Assembly: GCF_900177625.1 (NCBI RefSeq)
Contig: NZ_FXAU01000001.1
Coordinates: 736,644 to 800,643 of the forward strand
Length of the DNA stretch: 64,000 bases
From: Sphingobacterium psychroaquaticum
GTDB lineage: Bacteria > Bacteroidota > Bacteroidia > Sphingobacteriales > Sphingobacteriaceae
Reading direction: 5' to 3'
The notes below the pieces were generated by a model, which was not told the DNA's origin, ran no database searches, and was given only the letters and a program-made list of their open reading frames with translations. Positions 8,087 to 17,633 of this stretch are shown one piece after another. Within the stretch, counting starts at the first letter, position 1, and the number at the start of each line of letters is the position of its first letter. A program made the position numbers and the translations under genes.

Positions 8087-10642
8087 ATGAAAAAACTACT
8101 CATATTCTTACTTATTTTTGTCGCTTGCTCTGTACAGGGACAAGATCGCTATTATTATGGTGACCACGCAAAGTTTAACCCCAATATACCAACTCCTGAA
8201 GATTTTTTTGGGTTTCCGATCGGTACCGCCTTGGTACGATACGATAAGGTTGTGGAATATTTCAAGCTGCTGGCGCAGAAATCCGATCGTGCGGCGATTG
8301 AAACAATAGGATACTCTTGGGAAAGGCGCGAACAGATAAAATTGCTCATCACCTCACCAACAAACCAACCGCGATTAGAAGATATCCGACAAAAACACCT
8401 GCAGCTTGTTAAGCCAGGGACGAAAGTAGCGTATAGCGAACAAAAAATTGTGGTAGAATTAGCCTATAATGTACATGGTGGAGAGATCGCTGGGACAGAT
8501 GCGGCCGTGTTGGCAGCCTACTATCTTGTAGCGGTCGAAGATCCCGACATCTTACGTAGACTAAACGAAGCTGTTGTCCTGATCGAACCGTCGCAAAATC
8601 CAGATGGTAGAGAGAGAGCTGTTACATATATTAACGGCTTCCATAGTAATCCTCCAGTGGCTGACCCCGCTGATATAGGGCATGGTGGCGGATGGACCCC
8701 CCATCGCGGTAACCATTTTTGGAATGATCTAAATAGGGATTGGCTTGCGTTATCGCAGGTCGAAAGTCAAAATAGGGTAGCATATTACCATAGATGGTAT
8801 CCCAATGTATACTTGGATTTTCATGAAATGGGCAGCAGTAGCTCTTATTATTTTGAGCCGTCACCGTTGTCTACATGGAATAAGATCTTGCCCCAAAGTA
8901 ACTACAATGTACTGACTGCTATCTTAGCAAAGCAGTTCTCAAAAGCATTGAATAAAATAGGGTCACTCTACTTCACCAAAGAGAGCTTTACCAACCTATC
9001 GCCCATTTATGGTTCTACATATCCGGATTATCAAGGAGGAGTAGGGGTTACGTTAGAGGTGGGGGCAACTTCCGGTGTTGCCATTGAAACGGATGCGGGA
9101 GTACGAACGTTTGCTCGAAATCTAAAAGATAATTTTGAGATTAGTATTGCAGGTTTAATTGCAGCCACCGATGAGAAAGAAGTATTCTTAAAAGAACAAA
9201 AATCGTTCTTTGAAAGTGCTTTGCAGCAAGCTGATCGCTTAACCGATAAGTATATTATATTTGGTAGTAAGGAAGATCCCAGCTTAAACCGCCTGTTCTT
9301 GGAGCATCTGCTACGGCACCATATTGAAGTGTACGCTCTTTCCAAAACGACGACAGAGGGGGGAAAGACCTTTGAGGTAGGGACCGCTTATGTCGTTCCA
9401 CTAAAGCAAGGCCAGTTCAGGATTTTACAATCTATTTTTGAAGAGAATGAAACCAATGCTTTTGATAAAGAAACAACATTTTATGATATATCTGCGTGGA
9501 GTACCGCACATGGTTATGGTATTCCCTTTGTAAAGACTAAAAACCCAATAACACCCGGTGCACTGATACAAAATGTACCAGATGTTGTGCCATTTTCAGT
9601 TGATCAATCCCTCATTGCGTATGCATTTGAATACAATGATTATTTAGCCGCGAAAGCACTTTATTTCTTACAGGATAAAGGGGTGATTGCACGGGTAGCG
9701 AGCTTACCATTTACCAGTAAAACGACACAAGGCGACCATAACTTTTTTGCCGGTACTATCGTGATTCCCGTTGCTTATCAAACTTTGGAAGAAACCCATC
9801 TTTACCAAGTGATCCAAGAGGCAGCAACGAGAACAGGAATTAGTATTCATTCAATTAATGATGGGTTCAGCGTACGGGGGATTGATTTGGGAAGCAACAA
9901 CATTCGTGTCTTAAAAAAGCCTAAAGTGGGTCTTGTTAGTGGTGGAAATTGGACTACGTTCGGTGAGGTCTGGTCTTTGCTGTCCGAAACCTATGCTATA
10001 CCTGTAGTAAAACTGAATGCGCAAAACTTGGACCGTATAGATCTCCAGAGCTATACCTCGATTATTCTTACCGGTGGGCAGCATAGTGCCGATTTTGCAC
10101 AGCGACTAGCGGCATGGGTTAATGCCGGAGGAACATTGATTAATCTCGGAGCCGCAAATTCATGGGTCAATACGGCGGTGTTCCCGGCGGTCTCCAATGA
10201 AAATAATGCGGGTAACCGAGGAGCAGATCGACGCGGAAATGCTTTAGCAGAGGTCACGCCACTGCCTGCGGGAGGGCGTGGAGGAGATTCTCGTTTGAGT
10301 GGGATAATCGTGAAGGGTGAATTGGATCTAAGAAGCCCTTTGACGTACGGTCTTACCAATAAAGACGTGTACCTGTTACGGACTAGCTTTGGCAGTATTG
10401 CCCCAAATACCATCGATAATAGTGTCGTGAAGTCTACAGATGTATTGGTCAATGGCTACGCAGATACCACAATATTGCAAAAAGTAAAAGGTAATATCAT
10501 CGTGGGGACGATAAGCAAAGGACGCGGGACAGTCGTTTACTTTGCGGAATCGCCAACCTTCCGCGGGTATTGGTTGTCTACAGGACGATTGTTGACAAAT
10601 GCTATTTTTTTCGGGGTCGGAGCTTCCCCACGTAGATTTTAA
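8087..10642 (+). CDS. M14 family zinc carboxypeptidase with C-terminal amidotransferase-like domain
   Basis: The protein has 851 residues from the ATG at 8087 (MKKLLIFLLIFVACSVQGQD), a signal peptide and possibly a lipobox at FVAC. The M14 zinc site is complete: H130 and E133 in NVHGGE, H246 in DFHEMG, a substrate-binding segment NPDGRER around residues 171-177, and the likely catalytic E324 in VTLEVGATSG. From about residue 625 a second domain (PKVGLVSGGNWTTFGEVWSLL, then IILTGG) resembles the class I glutamine amidotransferase-like fold seen in large Bacteroidota M14 proteins. It probably trims peptides in the periplasm or at the surface for the adjacent SusC/SusD pair. An ATG at 8015 overlaps susD and precedes the signal peptide, so it is rejected. 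Confidence 0.88.
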   Translation: MKKLLIFLLIFVACSVQGQDRYYYGDHAKFNPNIPTPEDFFGFPIGTALVRYDKVVEYFKLLAQKSDRAAIETIGYSWERREQIKLLITSPTNQPRLEDIRQKHLQLVKPGTKVAYSEQKIVVELAYNVHGGEIAGTDAAVLAAYYLVAVEDPDILRRLNEAVVLIEPSQNPDGRERAVTYINGFHSNPPVADPADIGHGGGWTPHRGNHFWNDLNRDWLALSQVESQNRVAYYHRWYPNVYLDFHEMGSSSSYYFEPSPLSTWNKILPQSNYNVLTAILAKQFSKALNKIGSLYFTKESFTNLSPIYGSTYPDYQGGVGVTLEVGATSGVAIETDAGVRTFARNLKDNFEISIAGLIAATDEKEVFLKEQKSFFESALQQADRLTDKYIIFGSKEDPSLNRLFLEHLLRHHIEVYALSKTTTEGGKTFEVGTAYVVPLKQGQFRILQSIFEENETNAFDKETTFYDISAWSTAHGYGIPFVKTKNPITPGALIQNVPDVVPFSVDQSLIAYAFEYNDYLAAKALYFLQDKGVIARVASLPFTSKTTQGDHNFFAGTIVIPVAYQTLEETHLYQVIQEAATRTGISIHSINDGFSVRGIDLGSNNIRVLKKPKVGLVSGGNWTTFGEVWSLLSETYAIPVVKLNAQNLDRIDLQSYTSIILTGGQHSADFAQRLAAWVNAGGTLINLGAANSWVNTAVFPAVSNENNAGNRGADRRGNALAEVTPLPAGGRGGDSRLSGIIVKGELDLRSPLTYGLTNKDVYLLRTSFGSIAPNTIDNSVVKSTDVLVNGYADTTILQKVKGNIIVGTISKGRGTVVYFAESPTFRGYWLSTGRLLTNAIFFGVGASPRRF

Positions 10643-10684
10643 AGCTATAGATAACTGCTTTTATTAACCTAGATGTTATCTAGC

Positions 10685-10721
10685 GGGGGCAAGGTGCATG
10701 ATGTTGGACACTTTTGCCCCC
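10685..10721 (+). terminator. Hairpin after the M14 peptidase gene
   Basis: GGGGGCAA (10685-10692) pairs with TTGCCCCC (10714-10721), and an inner GTG/CAC extends the stem. It lies 43 bp after the stop codon. There is no T-run after it, so termination is likely but not certain. Confidence 0.5.
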
Positions 10722-10800
10722 ATATCTACCCGTTTTGTAGTGTAATTATTCGGACGCATTTAGTATATTGCCACGATTACTTAACCTTAATACCAAGAGC

Positions 10801-11367
10801 ATGTCTCATAGCCTTCTAAAAGAAAAGCAAATTGTCGCTCGCTTGAAAGCGGGCGAGGAGGAGGCTTTTGTTTGGCTGTTTGAGTACTATTCCCCCATCT
10901 TAACATCTTTTCTCGCCGGGCTTAAATTTGACGCGGAGGATGTCAGCGATACGATTCAACAGACTTTTCTTAAAGTATGGGAAAATAGAAATCGGATTGA
11001 TGTGGATGCTTCTTTTAAAAATTATGTTATTACCATCGCTAAAAATGATATCTATAATAAAGTAAAAAAGAGTATTTCGGCACAAAAATACTTGGATCAT
11101 AGTGTATTGCATTCGGATCAAAGTGTTGAAATAACGACAACAGAATTAACCGATATTCTTTCCACGATTTTAGCGAACCTCCCAGAAAAGAGAAAGCAAG
11201 TTTTTGAGATGAGTCGCATTCAGGGATATTCCAATAAGGAGATCGCGGAGGAGTTAGGTATCACCAAGAGTACAGTAGAAAATCATATCAATAACTCTTC
11301 ATCGGTTGTTAAAAAACTACTCAAAGGACTTGGGTTTGGTATCGCTGCATTATTTTTTTTATTTTAG
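10801..11367 (+). CDS. ECF (FecI-like) sigma-70 family factor (module 2)
   Basis: The protein has 188 residues from ATG at 10801. Region 2 is visible as EEEAFVWLFEYYSPIL and DVSDTIQQTFLKVWENR, and region 4 as ILANLPEKRKQVFEMSRIQGYSNKEIAEELGITKSTVENHI, with the typical GYSNKEIAEEL helix-turn-helix. A TTG at 10768 would add 11 residues with no family similarity. It is followed after 52 bp by a FecR-like anti-sigma gene and then susC/susD, the usual trans-envelope signalling order. It is expected to direct RNA polymerase to the operon promoters when released by its partner. Confidence 0.92.
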   Translation: MSHSLLKEKQIVARLKAGEEEAFVWLFEYYSPILTSFLAGLKFDAEDVSDTIQQTFLKVWENRNRIDVDASFKNYVITIAKNDIYNKVKKSISAQKYLDHSVLHSDQSVEITTTELTDILSTILANLPEKRKQVFEMSRIQGYSNKEIAEELGITKSTVENHINNSSSVVKKLLKGLGFGIAALFFLF

Positions 11368-11419
11368 CTTAGGTGCAAAAGTTCTTTCAACTGTATAGTA
11401 TACGATAAGGATCGAAAAA

Positions 11420-12205
11420 GTGGACAAAAACCTTTTAAACAAGTATTTCGAACAACAATGTTCTCCGGCTGAGCGTAAAGCAGTCGAGGAGTGGCTGTTG
11501 AATTCGGAAAATAAAGCTGCGTTTGAGGCGTTTTTAGAAACTCGGTGGGATCAGTATGTCGAAGATTATTCTTCCGCTGTGAACGTAAAAAGTTCGAATG
11601 CAGGCAGATCATACTGGTGGCAAGCTGTTGCTGCAGCAGCAGTTTTAGGGATAGCTGTTTATTTATATGATAAGGGAACATCAACCCCCATATCAAAACC
11701 TACTCCCGAGGCTATAGTGGTATCTGCGACAGACAGTCTTTCCCGTGAACCGAGTTTAACTGCGACAGCAATGTCTTCATCCCGTATTAACCCTAAAATC
11801 ACAGAACATTATGAAAGAAAAACAAACCCGAACAAACCCAAAACTATCGCCCTAAAAACGGCCGCAAAAGTAAATCAGAAAGATACTGTTAAAACCGTAA
11901 AAGCGGCTAAGCTTGGGAATTTTATGGTCAACGAAGTTTTACTAACGCAACTTCGGGGCAAGATCGATTCGAACCTATTGATCTTAAATATTGACGTCCA
12001 TGATGTTCCTTTCCAGCGTTTTGCAACCATGCTGAAACAACGCTACGGTATTATTTTGGAACCTTGTGGGAAAGGCGGACAAGATAAGACCTACACCGCG
12101 CGATTTGAAAAAATATCCATCCCTGATTTGCTGAACGATATGTCCGAAAAGATGCTTTTTACGTATTCTATTAAAGACAGTGTCGTAAAGGTCTGTTTTA
12201 ACTAA
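11420..12205 (+). CDS. Minimal FecR-type anti-sigma factor lacking the FecR domain
   Basis: The protein has 261 residues and starts at GTG 11420 (VDKNLLNKYFEQQCSPAERKAVEEWL, read as Met). The N-terminal cytoplasmic anti-sigma part is recognisable, followed by one membrane helix near residues 70-83 (VAAAAVLGIAVYLY). A Lys/Thr/Pro-rich linker comes next. The C-terminal domain (residues about 180-260) has LLILNIDVHDVPFQRFATMLKQRYGI and looks like DUF4974, the last domain of FecR proteins. The central FecR beta domain, with its PxGxxxxLxLPDGS signature, is absent; the other FecR protein in this window (36203) has it. It sits between the sigma gene and susC and should relay the transport signal. 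Confidence 0.75.
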   Translation: MDKNLLNKYFEQQCSPAERKAVEEWLLNSENKAAFEAFLETRWDQYVEDYSSAVNVKSSNAGRSYWWQAVAAAAVLGIAVYLYDKGTSTPISKPTPEAIVVSATDSLSREPSLTATAMSSSRINPKITEHYERKTNPNKPKTIALKTAAKVNQKDTVKTVKAAKLGNFMVNEVLLTQLRGKIDSNLLILNIDVHDVPFQRFATMLKQRYGIILEPCGKGGQDKTYTARFEKISIPDLLNDMSEKMLFTYSIKDSVVKVCFN

Positions 12206-12307
12206 CAAAATCAAATTCATTCATACGAACCTTTAGATTTTAGCATAGGCTATAGTCAGGGCTGTGCCATGGCAAATCTAAAACAGTATTAACCTAATCT
12301 ACCAAAG

Positions 12308-15300
12308 ATGAATAACCAGCTCAAGTTCATAGCTAAGCGGTGTGCCTTTGTCTTGACTTTTACAGGCGCATTAGTAGCGTCTCGGACGGCTTATAGTCAA
12401 GTTCAGATGACGCCCGTACGTGCTATACCAAAGATTGTAGGCCGCGTGGTTGACGAAAACAAAAAACCTATTGTAGGGGCTGTTGTTTCGGTCAAGAGTA
12501 ACACCAAAATAGCGACAGCCACGAATAATTCAGGAGAGTTTATCCTTTCTCCGGATAAAGAAAATGAAGTGCTCCTTATTCGGAACATGGGGTTTCAAAC
12601 GCAGGAAATCAAGCTGTCTCATGATATTAAACTTCCGTTGATTATTATGCTTACATCAACGACGGATCAGATCGATGAAGTAATTGTGACAGGCTATACC
12701 AAACGGTCCAAAGAGAGTTACACCGGAAGTGCCTCCTCCTTTACGGGCGAGGATATCCGACGTGTCGGAAATAGAAACGTGTTGCAGAGTCTCCAAAATC
12801 TAGATCCTTCTTTTGTGTTAACGGAAAACCTATCCCTCGGATCTAATCCTAATATGTTGCCCGATATTCAGTTACGTGGACAGACAGGCCTCGATGACGT
12901 ACGTGGCGATTTTTCTGGGAACCCCAATCTGCCACTTTTTATTTTGGATGGATTTGAAGCAAACTTGCAAAAGATATACGATCTCGATATGAATCGTGTT
13001 GCTTCTATAACGATACTACGGGATGCTTCGGCCAAAGCGATTTATGGTTCGAAAGCCGCAAACGGTGTCTTAGTGATTGAAACTTTGGTGCCTAAGGAAG
13101 GTAAATTACGGATCAGCTATAACGGTAACCTCAATGTGGAGGCGCCGGATTTGACATCCTATAATTTGACCAATGCACGTGAGAAGTTGGAGGTAGAGCG
13201 CCAAGCAGGCCGATATACATCCACACAACCCATGATACAGCAGTTTCTCAGTGAACAATACAATGCAATCTTGGGCGATATTGCTCGCGGTGTCGATACC
13301 TATTGGCTCTCGCAACCATTACGCGTAGGGTTGGGAGCTAAGCATGGCTTGTATCTCGAAGGAGGAAGTGCCGATATGCGCTATGGAGTGGATCTGAATT
13401 ACAACAACCTGGTTGGTGTCATGAAAGGTTCGAAGCGTGATAATATAGGTGGTTCCGTCAATCTTTCCTACCGTAGTGGCAAGATTATCTTTAGAAACAT
13501 CCTGAACTTAAACTTTAATAAATCAGTTAATTCACCGTATGGCACTTTTAGTGAATATACACGCCTTAATCCTTATTGGTCGCCAACGGATGAGTTTGGC
13601 CAAACTAAAAAGGTATTGGGGGAATTTCGCTCAACGCCTTCGGGAAACCCAACGTATTATTACAACCCCCTGTATAACGCAAGCTTAAATACTAAAGACT
13701 TTTCAAACTACACCGAAATTACAGAGAACTTCTATGCGGAATGGCAACCTACAAAAGATTTACGTGTAACGGGACGGGTTGGTTTTACTCAAAATCAAAA
13801 TGCCGCCGAGCTTTTTTATCCGGGCGATCACACGCGCTTTACAGAATGGACAGGGGATAATTTTTACCGACGCGGATCTTATACGATGACGGATGGGAAA
13901 AGTACAGCAGTCAGTTCCGATATTTTTGCCAACTGGACCAAACAATGGGGGAAGAATATCGTGCTCGTAAATGGGGGAGGAAATATGTCTGCATTGCAGT
14001 CTGAGACGCATGGTATGGCTGCAGAAGGGTTTCTAAATAACCGCGTGGACTTTATTTCTTTTGCGCGACAATATGCCTTGAATGGTGTCCCGATGGGGAG
14101 CGAGAATGTACAACGCGAAGTCGGAATCTTGGGCTCCGGTAGTTATGCTTACGATAACAGATACTTGGTGGATGTGAGCGTGCGTAGAAACGCATCCTCC
14201 GTTTTCGGTGCCAATAACAGATGGGGAACATTTTGGTCGGTGGGTTTGGGATGGAATTTACATCACGAGGCGTTTATCAAAAAGCTCCATATTTTTGATA
14301 TGCTTAAAGTGAGAGGCTCGATCGGTACAACGGGAAGCCAAAACTTTAATCCTTACCAGGCCATGGCCACCTACAATTTTTTTACGAGCAGTACCTATGA
14401 TAATATTTCAGGGGCCTACTTGTCGGCTCTTGCCAATGAAGATCTCCGCTGGCAGGAAAAGGTCGACCATAACATTGGTTTGGATGTCAATGTCTTAAAA
14501 CGATTAAATATGCGATTTGACTATTACGTTAGTAATACCAATAATCTTTTAACGGATATGACGTTGCCGACATCAACAGGATTTTCAACCTATAAAGAGA
14601 ACCTTGGTTCCCTTCAAAATATTGGATATGAAGGAACGATAAGCTACCAGGCTTACCGCAATGCAAAGACGCAATCTTACATTTCTTTCTTTGGATCCTT
14701 AGCGCATAATCACAATAAGATTACTAAAATATCCGATGGCTTGAAGCAACTTAATCGGGAGAAGGATGAAAGGACAGATAACCTCACGGCACCTGTAATT
14801 CGTTATGAAGAAGGTCAATCGATTTCTTCGATATGGGCGGTACCTTCTTTAGGGATTGATCCGGCTACAGGACGTGAACTTTTCCGTGCTAAGGATGGGA
14901 GCACAACGTATATCTGGAATCCGGACGATCAGGTTGTAGCTGGGGTAACAGACCCTAAACTACGCGGTACTTTTGGTTTAAACCTCGAGTACAGGGGATG
15001 GGGCTTTAGTACGACCTTCAGATATACACTCGGACAGGATTACTATAATTCCACATTAGTAAATCGTGTGGAGAACGTTAACATCGCTTACAACGTTGAT
15101 TCTCGTGTATTTGAGAATACATGGTTGGAGCCGGGAGACAGGACACCGTTTAAACGTATTACTGTAAATCCGAGCCAAACACGGGCAAGTACGCGTTTTG
15201 TACAGCAGAAAAGTGACCTCACATTATCCTCTTTGAGTGCGTACTATGATTTTAAATGGAAAAATCTTAAACGATATGGATTACAGAATCTAAAGTGCTC

Positions 15301-15406
15301 GTTTTTCATGAATGAAGCTTTTGTGCTATCTACGGTAAAAGTCGAACGGGGTACGGACTATCCATTTGCCCGAAGCTTTTCATTCGCTGTACAAACCACT
15401 TTTTAA
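12308..15406 (+). CDS. SusC/RagA family TonB-dependent transporter (module 2)
   Basis: The protein has 1032 residues with a signal peptide at about 1-30 (ends RTAYSQ). A carboxypeptidase-regulatory-like domain spans about 42-116, and the TonB box IDEVIVTGY lies at 122-130. The plug domain contains FILDGF and the hallmark ILRDASAKAIYGSKAANGV, followed by a long barrel. No STN domain is seen at the N-terminus, although the operon begins with sigma and anti-sigma genes whose receptor usually carries one. It works with the SusD protein encoded 10 bp downstream. The substrate is unknown; the DUF4843, PKD-like and TlpA genes after it mark a recurrent Bacteroidota operon type. Confidence 0.93.
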   Translation: MNNQLKFIAKRCAFVLTFTGALVASRTAYSQVQMTPVRAIPKIVGRVVDENKKPIVGAVVSVKSNTKIATATNNSGEFILSPDKENEVLLIRNMGFQTQEIKLSHDIKLPLIIMLTSTTDQIDEVIVTGYTKRSKESYTGSASSFTGEDIRRVGNRNVLQSLQNLDPSFVLTENLSLGSNPNMLPDIQLRGQTGLDDVRGDFSGNPNLPLFILDGFEANLQKIYDLDMNRVASITILRDASAKAIYGSKAANGVLVIETLVPKEGKLRISYNGNLNVEAPDLTSYNLTNAREKLEVERQAGRYTSTQPMIQQFLSEQYNAILGDIARGVDTYWLSQPLRVGLGAKHGLYLEGGSADMRYGVDLNYNNLVGVMKGSKRDNIGGSVNLSYRSGKIIFRNILNLNFNKSVNSPYGTFSEYTRLNPYWSPTDEFGQTKKVLGEFRSTPSGNPTYYYNPLYNASLNTKDFSNYTEITENFYAEWQPTKDLRVTGRVGFTQNQNAAELFYPGDHTRFTEWTGDNFYRRGSYTMTDGKSTAVSSDIFANWTKQWGKNIVLVNGGGNMSALQSETHGMAAEGFLNNRVDFISFARQYALNGVPMGSENVQREVGILGSGSYAYDNRYLVDVSVRRNASSVFGANNRWGTFWSVGLGWNLHHEAFIKKLHIFDMLKVRGSIGTTGSQNFNPYQAMATYNFFTSSTYDNISGAYLSALANEDLRWQEKVDHNIGLDVNVLKRLNMRFDYYVSNTNNLLTDMTLPTSTGFSTYKENLGSLQNIGYEGTISYQAYRNAKTQSYISFFGSLAHNHNKITKISDGLKQLNREKDERTDNLTAPVIRYEEGQSISSIWAVPSLGIDPATGRELFRAKDGSTTYIWNPDDQVVAGVTDPKLRGTFGLNLEYRGWGFSTTFRYTLGQDYYNSTLVNRVENVNIAYNVDSRVFENTWLEPGDRTPFKRITVNPSQTRASTRFVQQKSDLTLSSLSAYYDFKWKNLKRYGLQNLKCSFFMNEAFVLSTVKVERGTDYPFARSFSFAVQTTF

Positions 15407-15415
15407 TATAACGAC

Positions 15416-16834
15416 ATGAATATGAAATATTTGTATTTAATCCCTCTGTTTTTTATCGCTGGTGCATTGACTTCTTGCGATAAATGGTTGGATGTAGAAC
15501 CCAACTCCCAAATAAAGTCATCAGAGCTTTTTGAAACGGAAGCCGGATTTAAAGAAGCTTTAGCAGGTATCTATACGTTGATGACGGCAGAGAAACTCTA
15601 TGGCAAGGATATGCAATATGGTATGCTGGGTGTCTTGTCACATGAGTGGTCTTCGTTTTCGGCTAACTATAACGAGGATGCTGCATTTGAGTATGGAAGC
15701 GCTACAGCGGAAGGTCGTATAACCAATATCTGGAACGGTTTGTATCAGGCAATCAGTAATACGAATAACCTGATTAAAGCGATCGACGCCAAGGAACGGA
15801 TCTTTAAAGGCGATAATTTTAAAATCATCAAAGGAGAGGCGTTCGCTCTTCGTGCATTTTTGCATTTTGAGCTGGTTCGTTTATTTGGTGCTGCCCCGAC
15901 GGTGGATGCGAATAAACCTGCTATACCTTATGTGACGGAATATTCGGCAAAGCAAACAGCGCAGTCTTCGGTGAATGAGGTTTATAGTCTCATTTTAAAA
16001 GACTTGCAAGTAGCGAAAGACCTCCTGCAGGTCGATCCCATTTTTACGGGCAAGGAAGTAACGGAAATGGACGATAATGGCTATTTATTAAATAGACAAC
16101 TGCATCTCAATTATTATGCTGTTGAAGCCCTTTTGGCACGTTTGTATTTTAATACAGGAAGCTACGAAAAGGCACGTATAGCAGCTAATAATGTCGTTAA
16201 TTCAGCAAAATTCAGCTTTGCAACGCAGGCTAACATGTTGGCTGGAATAGATTTTACGGGAGCGCCGGAGCATATTTTTGGCTTGCAAATAAACAACCTA
16301 CATCAATATGCTAATACATATCTCTCTCAGGAGGGGACGGGGATATTTTCCTTGAATTTAACCACCTTGAATACGTATTATGAAAGCAATACCAGTGATT
16401 ACCGTTATGTATATCTTTTTGCCAGTGGAACGGGCGTAAATGCGAGTAACAAGTACCTGCGTAAATACAGTGAGCCCAATACGCAATTGCTTTACTATCG
16501 AAACAAAAGCGCGCTTCTCAAGCTTTCGGAGATGTATTTTATCCTTGCGGGAAGTAATCTCTTGGAAAATAAAAGTGTCGTAGAGCCTTTGAATAAAGTA
16601 AGACAGGCTCGCGGTGTATCGGCCATCACGGTCGCACCTACAGATCCTACCGCCTTATACATCAGTGAGTTTAGAAAGGAGTTCTTTGGCGAAGGCCAGT
16701 TGTTTCATTTATATAAACGGATGAATAGAAGTGCTATTACAGGAACAGATAAAGACCTGGTAGCGCTAAAGGCATATATCTTTCCAATACCGGTTGCTGA
16801 ATATGAAGCGGCTAACCGTAACCCGAACCGTTAA
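15416..16834 (+). CDS. SusD/RagB family lipoprotein (module 2)
   Basis: The protein has 472 residues. The lipobox is LTSC (GALTSCDKWLDVEPNSQI), with the typical WLDVEP start after the lipid-anchored Cys. The helical body includes IIKGEAFALRAFLHFELVRLFGAAP near residues 139-163. The C-terminus has ISEFRKEFFGEGQLFHLYKR and ends with FPIPVAEYEAANRNPNR, as usual. A second ATG two codons in (15422) could also be the start. It is encoded 10 bp after susC and 12 bp before the DUF4843 gene, so it is clearly in one operon. Confidence 0.92.
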   Translation: MNMKYLYLIPLFFIAGALTSCDKWLDVEPNSQIKSSELFETEAGFKEALAGIYTLMTAEKLYGKDMQYGMLGVLSHEWSSFSANYNEDAAFEYGSATAEGRITNIWNGLYQAISNTNNLIKAIDAKERIFKGDNFKIIKGEAFALRAFLHFELVRLFGAAPTVDANKPAIPYVTEYSAKQTAQSSVNEVYSLILKDLQVAKDLLQVDPIFTGKEVTEMDDNGYLLNRQLHLNYYAVEALLARLYFNTGSYEKARIAANNVVNSAKFSFATQANMLAGIDFTGAPEHIFGLQINNLHQYANTYLSQEGTGIFSLNLTTLNTYYESNTSDYRYVYLFASGTGVNASNKYLRKYSEPNTQLLYYRNKSALLKLSEMYFILAGSNLLENKSVVEPLNKVRQARGVSAITVAPTDPTALYISEFRKEFFGEGQLFHLYKRMNRSAITGTDKDLVALKAYIFPIPVAEYEAANRNPNR

Positions 16835-16845
16835 TATTAGAAGGT

Positions 16846-17601
16846 ATGAAGAAAATAATATTTTTTGCCCTATCAGCAGGGCTACTATGGACCGGCTGCA
16901 AGCAAAACGATCTACGATATTTTGAAGAAGAAATACCCTTGTTGAGTGTGTGGTTAGGAACCAATACGATTGTGCAAGATAGCATCACCCATAATTTTGC
17001 CTACAGCCCAACAGATCAAGATGCAATCACCTTTAATTACCGTATTGTCGGTTTTCCGACAGACTATGACCGTACTTTTGAGCTTACAACGACGGATGAA
17101 GACGCCAAGCTATTGAATTTCACCTTTGGAACGTATAAGGTTCCGGCGGGTAAGCAGGAGGGCGATTTTGTTTTTCATGTCGATAAACCTAAAGATGAAA
17201 ATCTCTTTAAGAATAAAGATCTCAAAGTTTCTTTTACGGTGAAGGAATCGACACTTTTTCAACCTTCTCCAAAGGACTATAGTAAGTTGAAAATCACATT
17301 TAAGAACGCCGTTACCAAACCGGACAATTGGGATAAAGCCGTATTACCGTATCTCCCTTTGGTCAACTTCTTTGGAGCTTATAGCGATGTCAAATACCGT
17401 TTTGTGATTCAGACTACAGGAAGGAGCAATTTTAGTGTGTATCGAACCGTAGTCGTTAATCCAGAATTACCGGCAAATACGATTACGGAGCTGCATGCCC
17501 AAGCACTGAAAAACCAATGTAAGATCGCCCTGGAACGGTACAATGCAGAACATGGAACGCCTCTTTTGGATGAAAACTTAAATCCAGTGGTCTTTCCATA
17601 A
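16846..17601 (+). CDS. DUF4843 domain lipoprotein
   Basis: The protein has 251 residues with a lipoprotein signal (LLWTGCKQND). The start of the mature part (LRYFEEEIPLLSVWLG) and the extended, beta-rich body with NFAYSPTDQDAITFNYRIVG match DUF4843 proteins. These occur as the third gene of SusC/SusD operons together with PKD-like lipoproteins. It is probably an accessory surface lipoprotein of the uptake complex. The function of the family is not known. It lies 12 bp after susD and 33 bp before the PKD-like gene. Confidence 0.8.
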   Translation: MKKIIFFALSAGLLWTGCKQNDLRYFEEEIPLLSVWLGTNTIVQDSITHNFAYSPTDQDAITFNYRIVGFPTDYDRTFELTTTDEDAKLLNFTFGTYKVPAGKQEGDFVFHVDKPKDENLFKNKDLKVSFTVKESTLFQPSPKDYSKLKITFKNAVTKPDNWDKAVLPYLPLVNFFGAYSDVKYRFVIQTTGRSNFSVYRTVVVNPELPANTITELHAQALKNQCKIALERYNAEHGTPLLDENLNPVVFP

Positions 17602-17633
17602 TACTTAAAATACGAACTATTAAAATTATAGAT

